A DNA stretch of 64,000 nt from an uncultured Roseateles sp. (GTDB lineage: Bacteria; Pseudomonadota; Gammaproteobacteria; Burkholderiales; Burkholderiaceae_C), in the NCBI RefSeq assembly GCF_945956965.1, contig NZ_CAMFJS010000022.1, positions 1 to 64,000 on the forward strand, read 5' to 3'. The notes below the pieces were generated by a model. That model did no database searches. It was not told the origin of the DNA and worked only from the letters and a program-made list of their open reading frames with translations. The position numbers were made by a program, and so were the translations under genes. Positions 49,629 through 58,315 of the stretch are shown here, piece by piece (position 1 is the stretch's first letter; every line of letters starts with the position of its first letter).

Positions 49629-50806
49629 TTGCTGAGCAAGCGCATGGCCGCTTCCAGCCCGACCAGAGACAGGGGGAACATGCGCTGATGCATGAGTTGC
49701 TGAATCAGGGCCACGCTCTGGCGGTACTGCCACACGCCCTGTGGTTCGGGATTGATCCATGCGTACTTCGGGAAGGCATTGGCCAGGCGTTGCAGCCATT
49801 CGGCCCCGGCTTCTTCGTTGTTGTATTCGACGCTGCCGCCGGGCTGAAGGATTTCGTAAGGGCTCATCGTCGCATCGCCGACGAAGATCAGTTTGTAGTC
49901 GCGGTTGTACTTGCGGATGATGTCCCAGGTGGAGGTCTTCTCGGCAAAGCGGCGGCGGTTGTTCTTCCAGACGAAGTCGTAGACGCAGTTGTGGAAGTAG
50001 AAAAACTCGAGGTGTTTGAACTCGGTCTTGGCGGCCGAGAACAGTTCTTCCACGCGGTGGATGTGCTCGTCCATGGTGCCGCCCACATCCATCAACAAGA
50101 GCACTTTGACCTTGTTGTGGCGCTCCGGGATCATGCGGATGTCCAGCATGCCGGCGTTGGCCGCCGTCTTGTGGATGGTGCCGTCCAGATCGAGTTCTAG
50201 CTCGGAGCCTTCGCGGGCAAAGCGGCGCAGCCGGCGCAAGGCGACCTTGATATTGCGGGTGCCCAGCTCCAACTGGTCGTCGTAGTCCTTGTAAGCGCGC
50301 TGCTCCCAGACCTTGACGGCGCTCTTGTTGCGGCTGGCGCCGCCAATGCGTATGCCTTGTGGGTTGTAGCCGCTATTGCCGAAGGGGCTGGTGCCGCCGG
50401 TGCCAATCCACTTATTGCCGCCTTCGTGGCGCTCTTTCTGCTCCTCGAAGCGCTTCTTGAGCGTGTCCATCAGCTCTTGCCAGCCCATCTTCTCGATGGC
50501 GGCTTTTTGCTCGGGCGTCAGCTCCAGCTCCAGGTGCTTGCGCAGCCATTCCAGGGGCACGTCTTTGCTGAAGTCGGTGAGCAGCTCCACGCCCTTGAAG
50601 TAGGCCGCGAAGGCGCGGTCGAACTTGTCGTAATGGGCTTCGTCCTTGACCAGGGTGGTGCGGGCGAGGAAATAGAAGTCCTCGGTCGAAGGCGGGCCAT
50701 CACCGCCGATCACGCCCGCCTGCAAGCCTTCGAGCAGGCTCAGGAATTCCCGCACGGAAACCGGCAGCTTGGCAGCACGCAAGGTGTAGAAGAATTTGAT
50801 CAGCAT
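49625..50806 (-). CDS. VWA-domain protein (CoxE/MoxR-associated type)
   Basis: The 393-residue protein starts LIKFFYTLRAAKLPVSVREFL, a typical helical N-terminal domain of CoxE-like VWA proteins, and ends with a von Willebrand A domain. The MIDAS loop is DVGGTMDEH instead of DxSxS, as is common in this subgroup, and other pieces are FFYFHNCVYDFVWKNN and LIFVGDATMSPYE. No signal peptide or membrane helix is present. Such proteins work with a MoxR AAA+ ATPase, here encoded at 53413-54267 three genes upstream, as a chaperone-like or metal-insertion module. Its stop overlaps the tamA start (ATGA). Confidence 0.88.
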   Translation of the reverse strand: MLIKFFYTLRAAKLPVSVREFLSLLEGLQAGVIGGDGPPSTEDFYFLARTTLVKDEAHYDKFDRAFAAYFKGVELLTDFSKDVPLEWLRKHLELELTPEQKAAIEKMGWQELMDTLKKRFEEQKERHEGGNKWIGTGGTSPFGNSGYNPQGIRIGGASRNKSAVKVWEQRAYKDYDDQLELGTRNIKVALRRLRRFAREGSELELDLDGTIHKTAANAGMLDIRMIPERHNKVKVLLLMDVGGTMDEHIHRVEELFSAAKTEFKHLEFFYFHNCVYDFVWKNNRRRFAEKTSTWDIIRKYNRDYKLIFVGDATMSPYEILQPGGSVEYNNEEAGAEWLQRLANAFPKYAWINPEPQGVWQYRQSVALIQQLMHQRMFPLSLVGLEAAMRLLSK

Positions 50807-50907
50807 GGGGCGGGGAGACAGGGCTGAGTTCCATTATCCACAGGGCGGCCCAGACTCGCGACCTGGCCCCCCATGATTGGTATTTGGCATGGTGTTTGGA
50901 GCAGCTC

Positions 50908-50934
50908 GCCCGCCCGGCGCCATGCCCGGCGGGC
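50908..50934 (-). terminator. Imperfect GC-rich hairpin between the S9 peptidase and VWA genes
   Basis: GCCCGCC (50908-50914) pairs with GGCGGGC (50928-50934), extended inward by three more pairs after one mismatch. There is no T-tract. It lies between the S9 peptidase stop and the VWA start and may reduce read-through. Confidence 0.3.
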
Positions 50935-50945
50935 GCGGGCTGGGA

Positions 50946-53054
50946 TCAGGCCTTGGCCTTGCGCACCTTGGTGGCTTTATCGGTCTTGGCGGCCTTCTCT
51001 GACTTCGCGGCCTTTGCCGGCTTTGCGGTTTTTGCGCCCTTGCTGGGCTTGGCGCCAGAGCCGGTCACCGGATCATGGGCTTTGAGCCAGTCAAAGAACT
51101 CGCCGTACCACAGCCGGCTGTTCTGCGGCTGCAAGATCCAGTGGTTTTCGTCCGGGTACCAAAGTAGGCGTGCATCTACGTTCCGGGCCTTGAGGGTGTT
51201 GTAGTAGGCCAGGCCTTGCGCGTCCGGCACGCGGTAGTCCTTGGCGCCGTGAATCACCAAGGTGGGCGTTTGCATGTGTTGGGCAAAGCTGTGGGGGCTT
51301 TGCGACGCGATCTTGGCGGGGTCGTTCCAATACCAAGCGCCCAATTCCTTGGCGTGCCAGGCATAGGCATCGTCGGCAAACATGGCTTGCCAGTCGTAGC
51401 AGCCGGCATGGCAGACATAGGCTTGATAGCGCCCGGCCGGCACATGGCCATTCATCCAGGCCACCATATAGCCGCCATAGCTGCCGCCGGTGGCGAAGAT
51501 GCGGCGGGCATCGACCCAGGGCTGCTGCAGCAGATAGTCGGTGCCGGCCTCGACGTCTTGCAATTCCAGCTCACCCCAGCGGTGGGTGATGGCGTCCTTG
51601 AAGGCGTAACCGAAGCTCGAGGAGCCGTGGTAGTTGACGCAGGCGACGATATAGCCCTGCGCGGCAAAGACCTGATGGTTCCAGCGCCAATGCCAGGAGT
51701 CACCGAAGGCGGTATGCGGGCCGCCGTGGATCACCTGCATCACCGGGTATTGCTTGCTCGGGTCGAAGTCGGGCGGGTAGACCAGCCACATCTGCACCGG
51801 GTCGTTTTGCGCGCCCTGGACGATCACTTCTTCGTGGCGTGAAAAGCGGAAGTCGGCCAAGCGCTGGTCATTGAACTGCTCGATGCGCTGGGTCTGGCCT
51901 GCGGCGCTGAGCACGGCAATGCGGCTGGGGTGTTGAACACTGTCATGCGCCAGCACCAGCGTGCCGCTGGCCTGGGCGAAGGCGGTGATATTGCCGCCCT
52001 CGACGATGCGCTGAACTTTCTGGGCGGGCAGATCGAAGTGCCACAGATGGCGGCGGCCGCGCTCTTCGGCGGTGAACAGCAGGCCCAGATCGTCTTCGGC
52101 CCAGGTCAAGGGGGCATCGACCTCATGGTCCCAGTCCTCCGACACCACGGCCCAGGCGCCGTGCGTGTCCAACACCGCCAGTTGCGATGGCATATTGTGT
52201 TTGTGGCCCTGGTGGCTGGCGACAAAGGCCAGGTGCTGGCCGGCATGGCTGTAGCGCGGTGCTTGCAGATGCCATTCGGGCTCTTGCAGCAGGGTTCTGA
52301 TCTTGCGGCTCTTGACCTCCACTTCGCCCAGTGCAAAGCGGTTGTCCAAACGCTTCTCTGCCGCGGGGTCGAAGGCGAAGACGATGCGCCGGCCATCGGG
52401 CGAGATGTCGAAGCTGTCTTCGTCAGCCTCGGTCCAGCTCAGGCTGATGTCGCTGCCTTCGAACAAGTCTTGCGTCTTGCCGCTGGCCACGTCAATGACG
52501 TGAAGGTGCGGCACCCGGCCCTGCGGAATATGGTGGTCCCAGAAGCGGTACAGCGCCTCCGAGGTGGCATAGGCCGTGGTCTTGCGGGCCTTGAAGTCAG
52601 CCAGGGCCTGGGCTTGCGCCTTGGCGCCTTTCAGTGCCGGCCAGACCCAGGAGATGAAGGCGATGTGGCGCCCATCTGGAAACCATTTGAAGGCCTCCAC
52701 CCCGGTGGCGACAGAGCTCAGGCGGCGCGCTTCGCCGCCATCGGGTGCAATCAGGTAGAGCTGGGCTTCCTCGTCTTTGCTGCCTTCTTGTTCGCGCTTG
52801 GCGATGAAGGCAATCTGCTCGCCGCTGGGGCTCCACTGCGGGCTGCCGTCTTTCTCACCGGCGGAGGTCAGCCGGCGCGGCTCACCGCCCAGCGTGGACA
52901 GCAGATAAAGGTGGTTGGCCGCCTTATTCTTGTCCATGTCGTAGCGGGCCACGCTGACCACCGCCTGCGCGCCGTCGGGCGACAAGCTCGGCGCGCCGAC
53001 GCGCTCAAGCTGCCACAAGGCGTCGACATTGAAGTGCGGGTTCTTCTTGCTCAT
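50946..53054 (-). CDS. S9-family (prolyl oligopeptidase-like) serine peptidase with basic tail
   Basis: The 702-residue product has an N-terminal beta-propeller (about 10-420, WD40/TolB-like repeats such as DGGEARRLSS and SPDGRRIVFAFD) and a C-terminal alpha/beta hydrolase. The catalytic Ser525 is in GGSYGGYMVAW, Asp in HGAKDYRVP and His in PDENHWIL. It resembles acylaminoacyl/dipeptidyl peptidases. It lacks a signal peptide. The last 37 residues are a Lys/Ala-rich tail (KPSKGAKTAKPAKAAK type repeats) resembling histone H1-like or PHA-granule phasin tails and unusual for S9 enzymes. ATG 53054 (MSKKNPHFN) was chosen as the family start. Confidence 0.88.
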   Translation of the reverse strand: MSKKNPHFNVDALWQLERVGAPSLSPDGAQAVVSVARYDMDKNKAANHLYLLSTLGGEPRRLTSAGEKDGSPQWSPSGEQIAFIAKREQEGSKDEEAQLYLIAPDGGEARRLSSVATGVEAFKWFPDGRHIAFISWVWPALKGAKAQAQALADFKARKTTAYATSEALYRFWDHHIPQGRVPHLHVIDVASGKTQDLFEGSDISLSWTEADEDSFDISPDGRRIVFAFDPAAEKRLDNRFALGEVEVKSRKIRTLLQEPEWHLQAPRYSHAGQHLAFVASHQGHKHNMPSQLAVLDTHGAWAVVSEDWDHEVDAPLTWAEDDLGLLFTAEERGRRHLWHFDLPAQKVQRIVEGGNITAFAQASGTLVLAHDSVQHPSRIAVLSAAGQTQRIEQFNDQRLADFRFSRHEEVIVQGAQNDPVQMWLVYPPDFDPSKQYPVMQVIHGGPHTAFGDSWHWRWNHQVFAAQGYIVACVNYHGSSSFGYAFKDAITHRWGELELQDVEAGTDYLLQQPWVDARRIFATGGSYGGYMVAWMNGHVPAGRYQAYVCHAGCYDWQAMFADDAYAWHAKELGAWYWNDPAKIASQSPHSFAQHMQTPTLVIHGAKDYRVPDAQGLAYYNTLKARNVDARLLWYPDENHWILQPQNSRLWYGEFFDWLKAHDPVTGSGAKPSKGAKTAKPAKAAKSEKAAKTDKATKVRKAKA

Positions 53055-53167
53055 CGTGCTGAGATCCTTGAGATGCGCGAAGGGGCGCTTTGACGCGCTG
53101 AGGGTGGCGAACAACGATCCGCCTGAATGCAGTCAGCTCGGGCGCCAAGCCCCGAGCAGCCCGCAGC

Positions 53168-53407
53168 TCAGGACTTGCTTTGCCGCAGGCGCCAGCGCGC
53201 CAGTAGTTCCCGGCAAAGCAAGCGGCCGAGGCCGCAGCCGGCCAGGATGAAGAGCAGGCCGGTGATCTCCTTCACGCCCCAGGCGCTGGAGCCGACAAAG
53301 TCAAAGCCCAGCTTCAAGCCGAGCTGCCAGCCGAGCAAGGCGCCAAGCACAAAACCGATGGCGTCGGCCAAGCCCTCGTGCAGGGCATTCTTCAAAGGTG
53401 CGTCCAT
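53168..53407 (-). CDS. Small membrane protein of unknown function
   Basis: A 79-residue protein beginning at ATG 53407, 5 bp after the moxR stop, so very likely co-transcribed. It has two glycine-rich hydrophobic segments, about 14-33 (LADAIGFVLGALLGWQLGL) and 46-66 (ITGLLFILAGCGLGRLLC), ending in a basic tail (RWRLRQSKS). I do not recognise the family. The tight spacing, membrane helices and shared strand argue that it is real. Confidence 0.7.
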   Translation of the reverse strand: MDAPLKNALHEGLADAIGFVLGALLGWQLGLKLGFDFVGSSAWGVKEITGLLFILAGCGLGRLLCRELLARWRLRQSKS

Positions 53408-53412
53408 GGTTT

Positions 53413-54267
53413 TTAGCGGTTATGGCGTTGCATGAAGACCAGTTTCTCGAACAGGGTCAGGTCTTGCTCGTTCTTCAACAGCGCGCCGACCAGGGGCGGC
53501 ACGGTGACCGAGGCGTCCTGGGTCAGCAGCGATTCGGTCGGGATGTCTTCGGCCACCAAGAGCTTGAGCCAGTCCAGCAACTCCGAGGTACTGGGCTTTT
53601 TCTTCAAGCCCGGCAGATTGCGCACATCGAAGAAGGTCTTCAGCGCGGCGGCCAGCAGCTCTTTCTTGAGGCCGGGGAAGTGCACGTCGACGATGCTTTG
53701 CATGGTCGCGGCGTCCGGGAACTTGATGTAGTGGAAGAAGCAGCGGCGCAGGAACGCGTCGGGCAACTCCTTCTCGTTATTGGAGGTGATGAAGACCAGC
53801 GGGCGATGCTTGGCCTTGATCAGCTGGCGGGTTTCGTAGACATAGAACTCCATCCGGTCGATCTCGCGCAGCAAGTCGTTGGGGAATTCGATGTCGGCTT
53901 TGTCGATCTCGTCGATCAGCAGGGCCACTGGCTGATCGGCCTCAAAGGCTTGCCAGAGCACGCCCTTGACGATGTAGTTCTCGATGTTGCGGACCTTCTC
54001 CGAACCTTCGATGCCGGCCAGTTGGCTGTCGCGCAGGCGGCTCACCGCGTCGTACTCATAAAGCCCTTGCTGGGCTTTGGTCGTGGACTTGATGTGCCAT
54101 TGCAACAGGGGCATACCCAGGGAGCGCGCCACCTCTTCTGCAAGCATAGTCTTGCCGGTGCCGGGTTCGCCCTTCACCAGCAAGGGCCGCTGCAGTTTTG
54201 CCGCGGCGTTGACAGCCAGCATTAAATCTGGGGTGGCGATATATTGATCCGAGCCTTCAAATTTCAT
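53413..54267 (-). CDS. MoxR-type AAA+ ATPase
   Basis: The 284-residue protein has Walker A GEPGTGKT at residues 33-40, Walker B LLIDEIDKAD, sensor-1-like PLVFITSNNEKELPDAFLRRC, and the MoxR/AAA_5 layout. MoxR ATPases act with VWA proteins in assembling or activating metal-centre or stress-related complexes. The matching VWA gene is at 49625-50806, with a small membrane protein and an S9 peptidase gene between them. ATG 54267 (MKFEGSDQYIATPDL) is preferred over a TTG four codons earlier. Confidence 0.9.
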   Translation of the reverse strand: MKFEGSDQYIATPDLMLAVNAAAKLQRPLLVKGEPGTGKTMLAEEVARSLGMPLLQWHIKSTTKAQQGLYEYDAVSRLRDSQLAGIEGSEKVRNIENYIVKGVLWQAFEADQPVALLIDEIDKADIEFPNDLLREIDRMEFYVYETRQLIKAKHRPLVFITSNNEKELPDAFLRRCFFHYIKFPDAATMQSIVDVHFPGLKKELLAAALKTFFDVRNLPGLKKKPSTSELLDWLKLLVAEDIPTESLLTQDASVTVPPLVGALLKNEQDLTLFEKLVFMQRHNR

Positions 54268-54315
54268 GTTGTATGTCAAGAATTGGGTTGTGTAATTTCA
54301 GTATAAGGCGCGCCC

Positions 54316-54321
54316 TATAAT
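54316..54321 (+). promoter_or_regulatory. Consensus -10 box for the cytochrome c4 gene
   Basis: TATAAT sits 32 bp before the cytochrome ATG, within the 86-bp divergent gap to moxR. The -35 region is weak. Confidence 0.5.
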
Positions 54322-54353
54322 CGGCGCCGACCTCAGATCAAGACCACGGGACT

Positions 54354-55040
54354 ATGAAAAAACTGTTGCAGATCTCGATTGCCATGTCCGCCATTTTGGG
54401 TGCGACTTCAGCGGTTCAAGCCCAGGCTCAGGCCGCTACTTCAGCTGCTGCGGCCGGTTCGGCCAGCGTCCAGTCCAAGGTCGCCATGTGCATCGGCTGC
54501 CACGGTATTGCAGGCTACCAGTCCTCCTTCCCCGAAATCCATAAAGTGCCGATGATTGCCGGGCAAAACGCCAAATACATCGGCGCGGCCTTGACCGCTT
54601 ATGCCAAGGGCGAGCGCAAACACCCCACCATGCGCGGTATTGCCCAGACTCTGAGCGAGCAAGACATCACTGACATCGCCAGCTACTACGAGAAGCAAGC
54701 CGCTCAGGCCGGCGCCACAACCGTGGCCGAAACAGTGGCCCAGCCTTCCGCCCAGGTGGCTGAGTTGCTGAGCAAGGGCGCTTGCGCCTCCTGCCACGGC
54801 GCCAATTTCAGCAAGCCCATCGACGGCAGCTACCCGAAGCTGGCGGGTCAGCACCCTGACTATCTCTACGCGGCGCTGAAGTCGTATCAGACGGAAGGCA
54901 ATCCGGTGGTCGGCCGCGGCAACGCCATCATGGCCGGCCAGGTCAAGCAGTTCAGCCATACCGAGTTGCAGGCCATGGCTAAGTATCTGGCTTCGCTGCC
55001 GTCTGAGCTGCGCACCGTGCCGCAAAGCAAGTTCCGCTGA
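54354..55040 (+). CDS. Diheme cytochrome c4-type protein
   Basis: The 228-residue product has a Sec signal peptide (MKKLLQISIAMSAILGATSAVQA) and two class I cytochrome c domains with heme motifs CIGCH at 46-50 and CASCH at 144-148. Each domain has a candidate methionine ligand further on (HPTMRGIA in domain 1, GNAIMAGQ in domain 2). The tandem structure matches cytochrome c4, a periplasmic electron carrier to terminal oxidases. It has its own strong -10 and is followed by a clear terminator, so it is monocistronic. Confidence 0.92.
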   Translation: MKKLLQISIAMSAILGATSAVQAQAQAATSAAAAGSASVQSKVAMCIGCHGIAGYQSSFPEIHKVPMIAGQNAKYIGAALTAYAKGERKHPTMRGIAQTLSEQDITDIASYYEKQAAQAGATTVAETVAQPSAQVAELLSKGACASCHGANFSKPIDGSYPKLAGQHPDYLYAALKSYQTEGNPVVGRGNAIMAGQVKQFSHTELQAMAKYLASLPSELRTVPQSKFR

Positions 55041-55080
55041 AACTGAACTGCCTTGCTTTTAAGCAAGGCGGGGTGCAAGA

Positions 55081-55104
55081 GGCCGCCGTATGGCGGCCTT
55101 TTTT
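55081..55104 (+). terminator. Rho-independent terminator of the cytochrome gene
   Basis: GGCCGCC (55081-55087) pairs with GGCGGCC (55092-55098) around GTAT and is followed by six T residues. A second perfect 9-bp hairpin (GCCTTGCTT/AAGCAAGGC, 55050-55069) precedes it, making a tandem hairpin end. Confidence 0.9.
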
Positions 55105-55195
55105 CGTCTATTTTTCACGAGTTCACTTTAGGGGGTAGGTCATACTTCAAAGTGTGACAATTTCGTTTTCGACCGTACGAGCAACAAAGCCCCGA

Positions 55196-56491
55196 ATGCT
55201 CAAGAAGATTCCTACACAGCAGGTTCAGTTGGGCATGTTCCTCCAGTCGATGGAGGGATCATGGTTATCCCACCCGTTTTGGAAAACCAAGTTCGTCATC
55301 AAGGACCAGGCTGATCTGGAGGCCTTGTTGACCAGTGGCGTGCCTGCGGTTTGGATCGATGTCAGCAAAGGCGACGATGTGCGCCCGAGCTCGAGCGAGC
55401 AGGCCAAACAGGAAGCCAGCGTCACGGCGGCCTTGGTGGAGCCGCCGCCCGTAGCCGCGCCGGTCGCTCCCCCTGCCGTGCCGCGCGCCGCGCCGCTTGC
55501 GGCGCCACCCCCACCGCCGTCCGCTCCAGCGCCAAGCAGCCAACAAAAGGTGAGCTTGGGAACCGAGATGGCGCAAGCCACCAAGGTCATCAACCGCAGC
55601 AAGCAAGCGGTGATCAATTTGTTCGGCGAGGCCCGCATGGGCCGCGCCATGGATGTCGAGCAATGCCTGCCCATCGTGGAGGAAGTGGCTGACTCGGTGT
55701 CGCGCAACCCATCGGCCTTGATCAGCCTCGCACGGCTCAAGACCAAGGACGACTACACCTATATGCATTCGGTGGCCGTTTGCGCCCTGATGGTGTCGCT
55801 GGCCAAGCAGTTGGGCATGGATGAGGCGCAGTCGCGCGAGGCCGGCCTGGCGGGTCTTTTGCACGATGTGGGCAAGATGATGATGCCCCTGGATGTGCTG
55901 AACAAGCCCGGCCAACTCACCGATGCCGAGTTCAATGTCATCCGCTCGCACCCGCTGCGTGGCTATCAGATGCTCAAGGAAGGCGGCGCGGTGCCCGTGT
56001 CGGCGCTGGACGTTTGCCTGCATCATCACGAGAAGATGGACGGCACCGGCTACCCGCAAAAGCTCAAGGGTGAGGAAATCAGCGTGCTGGCTCGCATGGG
56101 CGCGGTCTGCGATGTCTATGACGCCATCACGTCCACCCGGCCCTACAAAAGCGCCTGGGACCCGGCCGGTTCGATCCAGCGCATGGCGCAGTGGACCGGG
56201 CAGTTCGATCCGGTCATCTTCAAAGCTTTTGTCAAATGCGTGGGTATCTACCCGGTCGGTAGCCTGGTGAAGCTGGAATCCGGCCGCTTGGCCGTGGTGG
56301 TGGACCTGAATCCGATGAGCCTGGCGGCACCGGTGGTGCGGGTGTTTTACTCGACCCGCTCCAAGCTGCCGGTGCCGGTGCAGATGCTGGATCTCGCCAG
56401 CCCGGCGGCGGGTGACCGGGTGGTGGGCCGCGAGTCGCCGCTGGATTGGGGTTTTACGCATCTGGACGATATCTGGCGCGCACCGCTTTAG
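55196..56491 (+). CDS. HD-GYP domain cyclic-di-GMP phosphodiesterase
   Basis: The roughly 431-residue protein has an N-terminal DUF3391-type domain (MLKKIPTQQVQLGMFL ... WIDVSKG), a Pro/Ala-rich linker at about 80-115, and an HD-GYP domain. Metal and signature residues are visible: HSVAVCALM, HDVGK starting at His223, HPLRGYQML, HHEK at about 276-279, and DGTGYP. It would hydrolyse c-di-GMP to GMP, opposing the diguanylate cyclase encoded at 18857. It has no membrane segment or receiver domain, so its input is unclear. A GTG at 55154 could add 14 residues, but the domain starts naturally at ATG 55196. Confidence 0.9.
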   Translation: MLKKIPTQQVQLGMFLQSMEGSWLSHPFWKTKFVIKDQADLEALLTSGVPAVWIDVSKGDDVRPSSSEQAKQEASVTAALVEPPPVAAPVAPPAVPRAAPLAAPPPPPSAPAPSSQQKVSLGTEMAQATKVINRSKQAVINLFGEARMGRAMDVEQCLPIVEEVADSVSRNPSALISLARLKTKDDYTYMHSVAVCALMVSLAKQLGMDEAQSREAGLAGLLHDVGKMMMPLDVLNKPGQLTDAEFNVIRSHPLRGYQMLKEGGAVPVSALDVCLHHHEKMDGTGYPQKLKGEEISVLARMGAVCDVYDAITSTRPYKSAWDPAGSIQRMAQWTGQFDPVIFKAFVKCVGIYPVGSLVKLESGRLAVVVDLNPMSLAAPVVRVFYSTRSKLPVPVQMLDLASPAAGDRVVGRESPLDWGFTHLDDIWRAPL

Positions 56492-56524
56492 TGTCTATTG
56501 GCGCCTTTTTCGCTCATTGACTCC

Positions 56525-56542
56525 TCGCCCCGCTCGGGGCGA
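56525..56542 (+). terminator. Hairpin after the HD-GYP gene
   Basis: TCGCCCCG (56525-56532) and CGGGGCGA (56535-56542) form a perfect 8-bp stem, 34 bp past the HD-GYP stop. No T-tract follows. Confidence 0.35.
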
Positions 56543-56622
56543 AAGCAAGGGTTGCCCCCGACTGCCGTGCCGCGGGCCCTGCCTAAACTCCCCTCACGAC
56601 GATGACAGGGAGAGGCTGCTCG

Positions 56623-58203
56623 ATGAAGAAGATCAGTTGGATGGCGCTGGCCTTGGCGGCTTGCGGCGCGCCGCTGCTGGTGCAGGCGCAAACCTTGCGC
56701 TGGGCCAGCCAGGGCGATCCGCAAACCATGGACCCGCACTCGCAGAACGAGAGCATGACCAATATGGTCAACGGTCAGGTCTACGAGCGCCTGACTAGGC
56801 GTGACCGAAACCTGAATCTGGTGCCAGGTCTTGCCACCGAGTGGACCCAGGTCTCGCCGCTGCTGTGGCGCTTCAAGTTGCGGCCTGGCGTCAAATTCCA
56901 TGAGGGCCAGGCGCTGACGGCGGACGATGTGGTCTATTCCATTCAGCGTGCCAAGGAAAGCAGCTCGCAGCTGGCCGTCTACGCCAATGCCGTTGGCGCG
57001 CCCAAGAAGATTGACGAGCTGACGGTGGAGTTCCAGCTCGCCAAATTCAATCCGATCTTTTTGCAGCACATCGACCTGCTGTGGATCATGAGCAAGCCCT
57101 GGTCGGAGGTGCACCGCGTCACCAAACCGCTGGACTTCAAGAACAAGGAAGAAAGCTTCACCAGCATGAATGCCAACGGCACCGGCCCCTACCAGCTGGT
57201 AACGCGGCAACCGGGCGTCAAGACGGTCTACAAGCGCAATCCCGGCTGGTGGGGAAAGTTTGAGGGCAATGTGCAGGAGGTGGTGTTCAGCCCCATCGCC
57301 AATGACGCGACGCGCCTGGCGGCGCTGGTCTCCGGCGAGATCGACTTTGTGCTGGACCCGGCCCCGCGCGATGTGCCGCGCCTGCGCAGCACCAGCGGCG
57401 TCAAGGTGGTGGATGGGCCGGAGAACCGCCTGGTCTTCATCGGCATGGATCAGGCCCGCGACAAGCTGCTCTTCGGCAAGGTCAGCGCTGACAAGAATCC
57501 GTTCAAGGACATCCGTGTGCGCCGGGCCATGTACCAGGCCATCGATGTGGAGACGCTCAAGACCAAGCTGATGAATGGCCTGAGCGTCACCACCGGCAGC
57601 TTGACCCCTTCTGCCAGCGCGTCCTTCAACGATCCTCAGCTCGAAGCTCGCGCACCTTTTGACATCGCAGCCGCCCGCAAGCTGATGGCCGAGGCCGGCT
57701 ATGCCGATGGCTTCGAGGTCACGCTGGACTGCCCCAATAACCGCTACATCAACGACGAATCCATCTGCAAAGCCTTGGCGGCCATGTGGGCCCAGCTCAA
57801 GATCAAGATCAACGTCAATGCCATGCCGCGGGTCACCTACTTCCCCAAGCTGGAAAAGCTCGACACCAGCTTGTACCTCTATGGCTGGGGCGGGCCGATC
57901 ACCGATGCCGAGTCCATCCTGACCCCGGTGTTCCGCAAACGTGGTGAGCAAGGCGTGGGCGCCTATAACTACGGCGATGTGCGCAATGACAAGTTCGATG
58001 CCCTGGCCGCCCAGTCCAGCGTCGAGGCCGATCCGGCCAAACGCGAACAGCTGATCAAGGCCGCCATCACCGAATTCAAGCAGCAATTCCATGTCTTGCC
58101 CCTGCATCGCCAGGTGATTCCCTGGGCCATGCGCAAGGGCGTTGAGGCGGTGCATCGGCCCGATAACTGGCTGGAGCTGAGCTGGGTCAAGCTCGGTAAA
58201 TGA
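56623..58203 (+). CDS. Peptide/nickel-type ABC substrate-binding protein (SBP family 5)
   Basis: The 526-residue product has a signal peptide (MKKISWMALALAACGAPLLVQA) and then the family-5 extracellular solute-binding fold. Typical pieces are LRWASQGDPQTMDPHSQ, VYERLTRRDRNLNLVPGLATEW, LRPGVKFHEGQALTADDVVYS and NGTGPYQLV. DppA/OppA-like proteins bind peptides, glutathione or metal chelates for ABC import. No permease or ATPase gene is next to it, so it is an orphan that must use a distant transporter or another partner. The ATG at 56623 follows an AGGGAGAGG stretch. Confidence 0.9.
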   Translation: MKKISWMALALAACGAPLLVQAQTLRWASQGDPQTMDPHSQNESMTNMVNGQVYERLTRRDRNLNLVPGLATEWTQVSPLLWRFKLRPGVKFHEGQALTADDVVYSIQRAKESSSQLAVYANAVGAPKKIDELTVEFQLAKFNPIFLQHIDLLWIMSKPWSEVHRVTKPLDFKNKEESFTSMNANGTGPYQLVTRQPGVKTVYKRNPGWWGKFEGNVQEVVFSPIANDATRLAALVSGEIDFVLDPAPRDVPRLRSTSGVKVVDGPENRLVFIGMDQARDKLLFGKVSADKNPFKDIRVRRAMYQAIDVETLKTKLMNGLSVTTGSLTPSASASFNDPQLEARAPFDIAAARKLMAEAGYADGFEVTLDCPNNRYINDESICKALAAMWAQLKIKINVNAMPRVTYFPKLEKLDTSLYLYGWGGPITDAESILTPVFRKRGEQGVGAYNYGDVRNDKFDALAAQSSVEADPAKREQLIKAAITEFKQQFHVLPLHRQVIPWAMRKGVEAVHRPDNWLELSWVKLGK

Positions 58204-58315
58204 GGCCGCAATTCGGGCGTTAGGCCAAGATTCGGCCAGCATCTCCGTCGACCTGGACCCCGGCGGCGGTGGCAAGATCAGTCGATAGCAAAGCCTTGGG
58301 GCTTGACCACCCCGA

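Noticed and set aside
49625-50806. VWA protein judged inactive because its MIDAS motif is DVGGT rather than DxSxS
   Set aside because: This variant is usual in CoxE-like VWA proteins, so it does not indicate loss of function.
55154-55196. Upstream GTG start for the HD-GYP protein
   Set aside because: The added 14 residues are not part of the domain, and the conserved N-terminal segment begins exactly at the ATG 55196. It remains possible but less likely.
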